Part shown: in pieces, positions 16,937 through 24,181 of the stretch | How the letters are laid out: each line of letters begins with the position of its first letter | How positions within the stretch are numbered: position 1 is the first letter of the stretch | Assembly: GCA_009775125.1 (NCBI GenBank) | Contig: VSPD01000002.1 | Coordinates: 71,748 to 135,747, forward strand | Origin: Muribaculaceae bacterium | GTDB taxonomy: Bacteria > Bacteroidota > Bacteroidia > Bacteroidales > Muribaculaceae | Length of the DNA: 64,000 nucleotides | Direction of reading: 5' to 3' | The notes under the pieces: generated by a model | What the model was told of the DNA's origin: nothing | Seen by the model: only the letters and a program-made list of their open reading frames with translations | Database searches by the model: none | Position numbers and translations under genes: made by a program

Positions 16937-17463
16937 ATGAAACTGCACATAATTATCCTTTCTGCTACATTTTTATTCCCCTCTTTGCTAATATCTGCTC
17001 AACGAGTAACTTGTGACGAAACATGCAAATTACCGACCCGGTTGCCCAAAATATAGCCAAAGCATATCAAAGCCCCGATGCACTCGAAGCCGACTTGCTC
17101 GTTACCGCACGGCGTCCACTTAAAGAAAGAGTATTCGCCAGCTACTACGCCAACCCCGGCAGCTCACCCGACCAAAAGCATCCTATACGCAACTGGCGCG
17201 GACACATTACACGTACTGAGCGCGCCAACCAAACGCCCGTCCCCACATGGTATGACAGCGATTCCGAAACAATATCGACAATACCGGTTATGAAAGAAGG
17301 CATGACGGCGTTTCTTATAACAGGAGATGACAGCCGCAACAAAGTGCAGACAATGCCCGGCGGCGGTTATGCAACCGTAAAAATCGAATTACCCGCCGAT
17401 TGGGACACTCTTACCCAATCGCTGGGATATAAACCACTCTCAAATTATTATATTTCCGAATAG
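16937..17463 (+). pseudogene. Secreted protein of unknown function, frameshifted
   Basis: An ATG at 16937 opens a good Sec signal peptide, MKLHIIILSATFLFPSLLIS, with a cleavage-like SAQ, but that frame stops after 39 residues. The downstream frame (17023-17463) encodes a 145-residue soluble-looking domain (ITDPVAQNIAKAYQSP to LSNYYISE) and has a TGA just upstream of its first ATG, so it lacks a sensible start of its own. One additional A in the AAA run at 17027-17029 would join the two into a 175-residue secreted protein. I do not recognise the domain. Either a single-base deletion has inactivated the gene, or the base call is wrong, or there is frameshifting; no canonical slippery heptamer is present. 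Confidence 0.6.
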
Positions 17464-17771
17464 ATCCAAGTCGCAAGCGACCGGGGTGTGTCAGTATGCC
17501 GTTTATGCCCACATTACCTGGACGCATGGTTCGTGCATTTTCTGTGACGCTGCGCTTGGCTCGAACCATCACGAACTATGAAAGAACCAAAATGAACCAT
17601 CGTTGGCACAAACCGAAAAGTCGGTGCATGGAATCGCGTAGCGATTCGGAAATAAATTTGTGAAATTCGTGCAATCTGCGAAATTTGTGTACCCCGGAGC
17701 GCGGTCGCGCTTTTTTTTACCACGAATTACACAAATTTCGCGGATTTCACAAATTATTTTGAATCAATTAT

Positions 17772-17862
17772 GTAGGAACACTGACCGCGAAGCGCTTTGC
17801 AAGGGAAAGAATCCTCCGGATTGTGAAAAATATAATCACAATTCGGAGGATTGTGTTCCTAC
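17772..17862. repeat. GTAG-bounded hairpin element
   Basis: A 91-bp element with terminal inverted repeats GTAGGAACA (17772-17780) and TGTTCCTAC (17854-17862) encloses a 16-bp hairpin: ATCCTCCGGATTGTGA (17811-17826) pairs with TCACAATTCGGAGGAT (17836-17851) with one G-T wobble and a 9-nt loop. The GTAG at each end is the hallmark tetranucleotide of REP elements mobilised by RAYT transposases. Confidence 0.55.
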
Positions 17863-18091
17863 CGAGTGGATTCACTCCCTGCCTGTTAAATAATAATGCA
17901 CCGGAATTACAGTTTGCGAACCATCCTTTATCTCTCTAAACTCGATTCTATCTTGAACCATCAATGGCTTTCGAGCTTTGCGAAAAAAGATAGTTGCAGA
18001 TACAATGCCGACAAATCCCACACCCCTCAAAAAAACAGATAATCCCCCGATGGTTCGTTCATGGTTCTTGATGGTTCCGGATCAGCGCAGC

Positions 18092-18117
18092 CGGACGCAC
18101 GAGCCGTACGTCCCTAC
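18092..18117 (-). repeat. REP-like GTAG hairpin, family A copy 1
   Basis: A 26-bp unit that on the minus strand reads GTAG followed by a hairpin (GGACGTACG, gct loop, CGTGCGTCC). It is 24/26 identical to the copy at 53649-53674, 35 kb away. Confidence 0.6.
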
Positions 18118-18192
18118 TATTTGGTATTTTGACACACCCTCCTGCTTTTCGCAATTTTGACACACCCTCAATTAAAGATATAATTGTAACTG

Positions 18193-18756
18193 CTAATCGA
18201 GAATACCGGCTGATATAAACATCGACCTATAATACTCGGCTTTGGCTTCGAGGCGCATTGGGTATGCGCGCGAAGTGGATGGCATACGCCATATCTTATA
18301 TTGTCGCCAATCTACGCTCTCTCCCATGCGGGGGATTTTCGTTCCGGTAATTTCAGCGATGATTGACGCCGCTTTCTCACCGGGAGTGGCAATCGTATGA
18401 CAATCCGGCATTGCCGAAAGGAGATCGTGCAGGGGCACAGCCTCTACCACTTCAAGGAATTTGTCGGACGCGTTGCCTTTAAGCCTGCGCGCACGCCGCA
18501 CAGTGTCATTCAACGCAATTCCTCGCTCGGTAAGAAAATCTTTGATTCGCGTAATGTCGAAAACTCCCGACTTATCGTCGAACAACGCCATTTTGTCTCC
18601 GTAGAATATCAATCCCATTATTCGCCAGAAATCGTTTATCGGATTGGGATAATAGAAATCGATGGCATGCCGATTGACTCCCGGAGGGAACGTTCCTAAT
18701 ATTAAAATTTTGGCCCCGTTTGGTACAAACGGAGGCCAAGGATGAGTTTCTATCAT
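18193..18756 (-). CDS. Uracil-DNA glycosylase superfamily protein
   Basis: A 187-residue protein of the uracil-DNA glycosylase-like fold. Motif 1 is LILGTFPPGVNRH (about 17-29, the water-activating/base pocket region), followed by the aromatic FYYPNPINDFWRIMG (33-47). The second half has a TPGEKAAS loop and the IWRMPSTSRA segment (about 155-164), which takes the place of the DNA-intercalating loop (HPSP in canonical UDG). This pattern matches the mismatch-specific/hypoxanthine-type glycosylases annotated as DNA-deoxyinosine or uracil-DNA glycosylase family. Removal of deaminated bases is the likely role, but the exact substrate is unknown. It lies 37 nt after the META lipoprotein gene, on the same strand. 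Confidence 0.75.
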   Translation of the reverse strand: MIETHPWPPFVPNGAKILILGTFPPGVNRHAIDFYYPNPINDFWRIMGLIFYGDKMALFDDKSGVFDITRIKDFLTERGIALNDTVRRARRLKGNASDKFLEVVEAVPLHDLLSAMPDCHTIATPGEKAASIIAEITGTKIPRMGESVDWRQYKIWRMPSTSRAYPMRLEAKAEYYRSMFISAGILD

Positions 18757-18793
18757 TTATATAGATTAAATAGTTTCGCAGCGAATATGGGCG

Positions 18794-19750
18794 TTATTTG
18801 CCGTGTCCGTCACGATGAAGAGTCATGAGCTTACGACCGGAAAGGTCAAGCAATTCAAGATTGTCGCCCGACAGCGAATATGTCGACACCTGTTCAAGCG
18901 CAACAAGCATAGCTGTTTCAAACTCAGAGTTCTCACAAAGGCGTCCGGTCACTCCCATTTGAGAGAATGAGATTGAATTACGGCGATTTGGGTCGATGCG
19001 TATCTCACCGTTGAAATAATTGCAACCGGTGTTGCCATGAACTCGCAGTTCGGGAATATCAAAGAATATGTTGGCTTCGTCGGCGCCGTCCTTTACGCCA
19101 TTCACTTCCTTCACTTGCCATTGGCCGGACAGTGATTCCATATTATGGCGTCGCAAAGTGAGAACCGGCGTGGACGATGCGGCGCTTCCCGAGCGCAGGA
19201 AATACAAATAAGTCTCGCGTCCTTTTTTCTCCATCTTCACTTCGATGGGCTCGTTTTCACGAATCGCGGCATTTATGTCGTATTGGAACGATGCGTCGGG
19301 GCACATGCGCAAGGTTGATATCATCTGCATGAACTCGACAGAGGATTCCGTCGGTGTAGAGAATGAGCCGTTAAGGTAATTGCATCCGTTATAAGCATAT
19401 ACCCTTCCGTCGGTTGTGTCAAAGTTGATATAAGGCATGTCCTCGTCACGCTCGATTTTTGTTTTTCCGGCAGCGATAATTACCCATTCGCCATGAAGCG
19501 CGCCTGCAAGTTTGGGATTGAATTTAACAGCCGATTCCGTCCGGCTGTCGCCGGCGGCTTGATTGTCTTCGGCAACATCAGGGACTACGGCGGGTTCGGA
19601 AGATATTTTCTCTTCCCAAATTGTCACTTCCACTCCTTCGTCAGGGTTGGCCTTTATGCCTTTTCCCTTGCCCTGGAGTATGGAACAACTCGAACCGCCG
19701 AGCAGGAGCACGGCGGCCGACAAATATATTATCTTATTGTTGTTTGTCAT
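18794..19750 (-). CDS. META-domain lipoprotein
   Basis: A 318-residue envelope lipoprotein. The signal peptide ends in a lipobox LLLGGSSC (Cys 22 from the ATG at 19750). Two META/HslJ-like domains follow, at about 85-195 (LHGEWVIIAAG, YAYNGCNYLNGSF, LRMCPD) and about 205-305 (LSGQWQVKEVNG, GNTGCNYFNGEI, TGRLCEN), each with the characteristic GCNYxNG. HslJ in E. coli is a heat-inducible outer-membrane protein linked to novobiocin resistance; the function of META domains is otherwise unclear. The gene overlaps the 3' end of dnaJ by 17 bp, so it sits in a grpE-dnaJ-META unit, which fits a stress-related role. Confidence 0.85.
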   Translation of the reverse strand: MTNNNKIIYLSAAVLLLGGSSCSILQGKGKGIKANPDEGVEVTIWEEKISSEPAVVPDVAEDNQAAGDSRTESAVKFNPKLAGALHGEWVIIAAGKTKIERDEDMPYINFDTTDGRVYAYNGCNYLNGSFSTPTESSVEFMQMISTLRMCPDASFQYDINAAIRENEPIEVKMEKKGRETYLYFLRSGSAASSTPVLTLRRHNMESLSGQWQVKEVNGVKDGADEANIFFDIPELRVHGNTGCNYFNGEIRIDPNRRNSISFSQMGVTGRLCENSEFETAMLVALEQVSTYSLSGDNLELLDLSGRKLMTLHRDGHGK

Positions 19751-20936
19751 CAAATATATGTTTTAGTTTTGAAAACAGACGGTTCTTTTCAGCCTCGGTG
19801 GGCTGGATTCCCGGGGAATCTTTCAATGAAGCGAAAGCCTGTCGTTGGTCATCGGAGAGATGCTCAGGCATATATACCATGACGTTGATTAACTCGTCGC
19901 CACGTCCGCCATTTCGATCCGGCAGACCTTTGCCACGCATACGAAGCACCTTGCCGGGTTGAGTGCCGGGAGCGATATTTAATCTTGCACGGCCGGTTAT
20001 AGTCGGCACTTCTACCGAACCGCCGAGCACCGCCGTGGGAATATCGAGCATGAGGTTGTATATTACATCGGCCTCATCACGGATAAGCTCCGGATGCTTT
20101 TCCTCTTCAATCACTACGAGCAGATCGCCTCTGACACCGCCATGTCGCGGAGCGTTGCCTTTGCCGGGAACACGCACTGTCATGCCGTCGGAAACTCCGG
20201 CAGGAATAGTGAACGACACCTGTTCGTCGCGTTTATTTACTCCTTCGCCGTTGCAGAACGTGCAGGTCTGGGAGATTGTTTTGCCTGAGCCTTGACATGC
20301 GGGACATATCGTCTCGGCTTGCATAGCTCCAAACGGCGTGTGCTGCACTGTATGCACCACTCCCGTGCCGTGACATGTCTGGCATGTCGAAAATGCCACA
20401 CCATCTTTTGCGCCGGTGCCGTGGCAATGGTCGCATGAAACGTATGTGGGAATCTTCAAGGTCTTGGTCACGCCATTGGCTATGTCGGCGAGAGTCATCT
20501 TCACGCGTATTCGAAGGTCGGAGCCTTTGCGTTGCTGGGGGCCGCGGCTGCGTCCACGTGAACGGCCACCGGCCGCGCCACCAAATCCGCCAAGGCCAAG
20601 TCCTTCAAGAATATCGCCAAAGTTCATGAAAATATCGTCCATTGACATGCCGCCGCCTTGGAAACCTCCAAATCCGCCGGCACCGCCGCCGAAACCTTGC
20701 GGGCCCATCGAATGGCCATATTGGTCGTATAGTTTTCTTTTTTCCTCGTCGCCGAGCACAGCATAAGCCTCGGCCGCTTCCTTGAATTTTTCTTCAGCGG
20801 CCTTGTCGCCCGGATTCAGGTCGGGGTGATATTTCTTGGCCATCTTGCGATAGGCCTTTTTTATTTCATCCGGTGTCGAAGCCTTTGTCACGCCCAACAC
20901 TTCATAGTAGTCGCGCTTATTATCCATATTCGCCAT
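19734..20936 (-). CDS. dnaJ: Chaperone DnaJ
   Basis: A 400-residue co-chaperone that stimulates DnaK ATPase. The J domain has the HPD triad at 37-39 (KYHPDLNPGD). A Gly/Phe-rich linker (about 75-135, with GGGAGGFGGFQGGG and an RSRGRSRG stretch) follows, then the zinc-binding region with four C-x-x-C-x-G-x-G repeats (CDHCHGTG, CQTCHGTG, CPACQGSG, CTFCNGEG, about 170-235), then the C-terminal substrate-binding domains. It is complete. It begins 3 nt after grpE; dnaK is not in the window. No CIRCE or HAIR element is visible upstream of grpE. Confidence 0.97.
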   Translation of the reverse strand: MANMDNKRDYYEVLGVTKASTPDEIKKAYRKMAKKYHPDLNPGDKAAEEKFKEAAEAYAVLGDEEKRKLYDQYGHSMGPQGFGGGAGGFGGFQGGGMSMDDIFMNFGDILEGLGLGGFGGAAGGRSRGRSRGPQQRKGSDLRIRVKMTLADIANGVTKTLKIPTYVSCDHCHGTGAKDGVAFSTCQTCHGTGVVHTVQHTPFGAMQAETICPACQGSGKTISQTCTFCNGEGVNKRDEQVSFTIPAGVSDGMTVRVPGKGNAPRHGGVRGDLLVVIEEEKHPELIRDEADVIYNLMLDIPTAVLGGSVEVPTITGRARLNIAPGTQPGKVLRMRGKGLPDRNGGRGDELINVMVYMPEHLSDDQRQAFASLKDSPGIQPTEAEKNRLFSKLKHIFDDKQQ

Positions 20937-20939
20937 GTG

Positions 20940-21548
20940 TTATTCGCCTACCACCACTTTGGCATGGCGGAGCACTTTGTCGTTAAGGGTATATCCTTTG
21001 GTTGTTGTATCTATGACTTTGCCTTTTAATGATGGATCCGGGGCCGGGATAGTGGCTATGGCGTCGTGGAATTCATCGGTGAAATCGGTGCCGGTCGATT
21101 CAATTGGCTTAACGCCGTTTTCTGCAAGGAATTTCACAAGTTTGTTATAAATCAATTCCATGCCCTGGCGCACCTGTTCGCCAGATTCGTCACCTTTTGT
21201 CGCTTCGAGGCCACGCTCGAAATCGTCGACAATCGGGAGCAGGCCACGAAGCACTTTTTCAGCCGCATTCTTTATCAATTCGCTTTTTTCCTTCATGGTG
21301 CGTTTGCGGAAATTGTCGAAGTCGGCCATCAGATACAAGTAATCTTTTGTCTTCTGGTCGAGTGCGGCTTGGGTTTCCTCGTATTTTTTGAAAAGGTCGG
21401 CAACCTCTTCCGATTCCGAGTCATCGTCTTCCACATCTTGTATTTCCGCTTCGGGAGTGGTGGCCTCGTCAAGATCCATCACGGGGTCGATTGCTGCTCC
21501 CGGTTCGGTGCCAGGCGTATTATCTTGTTTTTTATCTTTTTTATTCAT
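20940..21548 (-). CDS. grpE: Nucleotide exchange factor GrpE
   Basis: A 202-residue DnaK nucleotide exchange factor. The N-terminal ~55 residues are acidic and low-complexity (VEDDDSESEEV), followed by the long coiled-coil helix (about 60-120, YLYLMADFDNFRKRTMKE) and the C-terminal beta-wing domain (about 135-200) with the GRP signature around DEFHDAIATIPAPD and GYTLNDKVLRHAKVVV. It is the first gene of the grpE-dnaJ operon. Confidence 0.96.
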   Translation of the reverse strand: MNKKDKKQDNTPGTEPGAAIDPVMDLDEATTPEAEIQDVEDDDSESEEVADLFKKYEETQAALDQKTKDYLYLMADFDNFRKRTMKEKSELIKNAAEKVLRGLLPIVDDFERGLEATKGDESGEQVRQGMELIYNKLVKFLAENGVKPIESTGTDFTDEFHDAIATIPAPDPSLKGKVIDTTTKGYTLNDKVLRHAKVVVGE

Positions 21549-21654
21549 AATGTATGATTTTAATTCTGTTACCTACAAAAACTTTGCCAAAAATGCTTTT
21601 TATGCAAAATATTTAAAAAGATAACAAAATTTATGTCACAATCGTTCAAAAAAA

Positions 21655-22479
21655 TCACATTCGGCACATCATCGATATCAATGAGCCACAACGGCTTCGC
21701 GCATTGTCTGCCAATTTGTCATCATTGAAAATTCCGTACACCGATGCGCCCGAACCCGACATGGAAGCATACTCTGCGCCTTCTGCGAGCATCATCTCTT
21801 TCAACTCCCTTACTTGTGGAGCAACGGCAAAGACCGAAGATTCAAAATCATTCTTGACGCGGCCCTGCCACATCTCGACAGGCAAATCAATGAGCTCCGG
21901 AAGGGCAACATCCGGAATTTGAGGGACGACACGTGAATAGGCCTCGCGTGTCGATACCGATACCCCTTCGGGCTTGGCCACCAAAAGCAGGCGGCCGGCC
22001 AGATCGACATCAACAGGTTGCATTACCGTGCCGATTCCTGTGCAATACATTGGCGTATCGTATATGAAAAACGGACAGTCGGCGCCGATTTCAGAAGCAA
22101 GCTCTGCAAGACGGCGAGACTCCACGTTGAGTCCAAACATCTCATTCAGGCCTTTAAGTGTTGTGGCGGCATCTGCCGAACCGCCGCCAAGCCCTGCGCC
22201 ATCCGGTATTATTTTTTCCAAGACAATATCGACCGGAGGTATGCCATATTCACGCTCCATAACCCGGAACGCCTTCATAACCAAATTCTTTTCAGGAGGA
22301 CAATCAACGTTTCGGCCAACAACCGTCAATGACGGAGCGTTGCCTTTGGCCGGCAAAAGCTCTATGATGTCGTGCCATGGGATATGGACCATCACTGTGG
22401 AAATATCATGGTAGCCGTCGGGCCTCCGGGCCGTAATGTCAAGGCCAATATTGATTTTGCAGTCGGAAAACAGAATCAT
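21655..22479 (-). CDS. ispE: 4-diphosphocytidyl-2-C-methyl-D-erythritol kinase
   Basis: A 274-residue GHMP kinase of the non-mevalonate isoprenoid pathway; it phosphorylates CDP-ME with ATP. The ATP-binding glycine loop is PDGAGLGGGSADAA (92-105); the N-terminus has the expected SDCKINIGLDITARRPDGYH and the C-terminus a MSGSGASVYG loop (about 238-247). It is divergently oriented from dnaB; a TAATTTTG box on the minus strand at 22499-22506 is a candidate -7 element. Confidence 0.95.
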   Translation of the reverse strand: MILFSDCKINIGLDITARRPDGYHDISTVMVHIPWHDIIELLPAKGNAPSLTVVGRNVDCPPEKNLVMKAFRVMEREYGIPPVDIVLEKIIPDGAGLGGGSADAATTLKGLNEMFGLNVESRRLAELASEIGADCPFFIYDTPMYCTGIGTVMQPVDVDLAGRLLLVAKPEGVSVSTREAYSRVVPQIPDVALPELIDLPVEMWQGRVKNDFESSVFAVAPQVRELKEMMLAEGAEYASMSGSGASVYGIFNDDKLADNARSRCGSLISMMCRM

Positions 22480-22599
22480 ACGTAAATAACTTTTGGTGCA
22501 AAATTACACAAAAATTGGCGGAAATCATTAATTTTGCAGACGGAAAACAAAACCCGCACATTTTCTATACACAGGTAAATTCATAATTATCAATACATC

Positions 22600-24150
22600 A
22601 TGGCAGATCCACAGCAACAACCCCGTCAATATCGTCAACGTCCACAGCATCAGCCGGCCAAAGACCCGGTGGGCCGCATCCCGCCACGCGACACCGAGCT
22701 TGAAGAAGCTGTACTCGGCGCCATGATGCTTGAGAAAGATGCTTATACCCGCGTCTGCGACATATTAAAACCTGAGAGCTTCTATGACATCCAGAACCAA
22801 AGAATATACGAGGCTATACAGACTCTCGGCGCTCGCCAGATGCCTATTGATATGCTCACCGTAACTGAGCAACTTCGTCTCAACGGCACACTCGAAGAGG
22901 CCGGCGGTATCATGCGTGTGTCGGAACTGACATCGCGTGTGTCATCGGCCGCCAACGTGGAATTCCACGCGCGCATCGTAGCGCAGAAATATCTCGCGCG
23001 CGAACTTATTTCATTTGCATCTTCGATCGAAGGAAAGGCTTTCGATGAAAGCAACGATGTCGACGACCTGCTTCAGGAAGCGGAGGGCAAACTTTTCGAG
23101 ATATCGCAACGAAATGTAAAGAAGGACGTGACACAAATCGACCCTGTCGTCACCGATGCCTTGAAACAAATACAGTCGGCGCAAAACCGCGCCTCCGGCC
23201 TTTCAGGTCTCGAAACAGGATTTCACGACCTTGACAAAATCACCTCCGGCTGGCAGAACTCCGACCTTATCATCATCGCGGCCCGTCCTGCCATGGGTAA
23301 GACTGCGTTTGTGCTGTCGATGGCCAAGAATATGGCGGTGAACTATAATCAGCCCATCGCTGTATTCTCGCTTGAAATGTCGAACCTCCAGCTCGTGAAC
23401 CGTCTTATCAGTAACGTGGCCGAAATATCCGGTTCGAAAATCAAATCCGGCGACCTCTCCAATCTTGAATGGCAGCAGATTCTTGCACGCGTGAAGCATC
23501 TAACCGGCGCTCCCCTCTTTATTGACGACACCCCTTCCCTTTCGATTTTCGAACTTCGAACCAAAGCCCGCCGTCTTGTGCGCGAACATTCGGTGAAAAT
23601 GCTTATCATCGACTACCTTCAGCTTATGAACGCCTCGGGCATGAAATTCGGTTCACGCGAACAGGAGGTGAGTATGATTTCACGTTCACTGAAACAACTC
23701 GCAAAAGAGCTCAGTATCCCCATCATAGCCCTTTCTCAGCTGAACCGCTCCGTCGAAAGCCGTACCGACGGCAAACGCCCACAGCTGTCTGACCTTCGTG
23801 AATCGGGCGCGATTGAGCAAGATGCCGATATCGTATGCTTCATCCACCGCCCGGAATATTATCTGAGATCGGGCGTCGATGCAGAAGGCAACGACATCCG
23901 AGGCATGGCGGAGTTCATCATCGCCAAGCACCGAAGCGGCTCGACGGCAGATGTAAAGATGCAATTCCGCGCGGAATTTGCCCGTTTCGAAAACCAAGGC
24001 GAGATGCCGCTCGGCACCGTGACGCAGGTCGGTTCAAAGGCCAATGCCGCTATAACCGGCGACAATTCCGGCATGCCCGGCGCCACCCCGCTTGGCGGTG
24101 GAAGCGCCGATTTCTTGTCGCAGCGCGACGCCGAAGACTCGCCGTTCTAA
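22600..24150 (+). CDS. dnaB: Replicative DNA helicase DnaB
   Basis: A 516-residue hexameric helicase that unwinds DNA at the replication fork. A Gln/Arg/Pro-rich N-terminal tail (1-30) precedes the primase-interacting N-terminal domain (about 31-130). The RecA-like motor follows with Walker A in ARPAMGKTA (228-236), Walker B at about 325-333 (MLIIDYLQLM) and the DnaB arginine-finger region. The end has an extra Gly/Ala-rich tail. No intein is present, which is worth noting because DnaB is a common intein host. A TAATTTTG box lies at 22529-22536. It is convergent with sbcC, with 31 nt between. Confidence 0.97.
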   Translation: MADPQQQPRQYRQRPQHQPAKDPVGRIPPRDTELEEAVLGAMMLEKDAYTRVCDILKPESFYDIQNQRIYEAIQTLGARQMPIDMLTVTEQLRLNGTLEEAGGIMRVSELTSRVSSAANVEFHARIVAQKYLARELISFASSIEGKAFDESNDVDDLLQEAEGKLFEISQRNVKKDVTQIDPVVTDALKQIQSAQNRASGLSGLETGFHDLDKITSGWQNSDLIIIAARPAMGKTAFVLSMAKNMAVNYNQPIAVFSLEMSNLQLVNRLISNVAEISGSKIKSGDLSNLEWQQILARVKHLTGAPLFIDDTPSLSIFELRTKARRLVREHSVKMLIIDYLQLMNASGMKFGSREQEVSMISRSLKQLAKELSIPIIALSQLNRSVESRTDGKRPQLSDLRESGAIEQDADIVCFIHRPEYYLRSGVDAEGNDIRGMAEFIIAKHRSGSTADVKMQFRAEFARFENQGEMPLGTVTQVGSKANAAITGDNSGMPGATPLGGGSADFLSQRDAEDSPF

Positions 24151-24181
24151 GAATCCTTTGATTGCTCTGAAATAGCATTAA

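Larger units (their letters stand above)
17464..18192. repeat. Intergenic cluster of degenerate dispersed repeats
   Basis: This 730-bp gap contains no credible gene. It holds: many GAACCAT/ATGGTTC copies (about 17525-17605, 17925-17970 and 18049-18080); an inverted pair of AAATTTGTGAAATTCGTG-type units (about 17655-17691 and 17720-17757), the kind of repeat seen between genes across Bacteroidales; a GTAG-bounded hairpin element (17772-17862); a second GTAG hairpin (18092-18117); and a direct repeat TTTTGACACACCCTC (18127-18141 and again at about 18156-18170). No transposase remnant is visible. Confidence 0.6.

Noticed and set aside
17464..18192. An insertion sequence remnant
   Set aside because: Repeats are present, but no transposase fragment, target-site duplication or IS-length structure could be found.
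22600..24150. An intein in dnaB
   Set aside because: The helicase motifs run without interruption and the length is normal.
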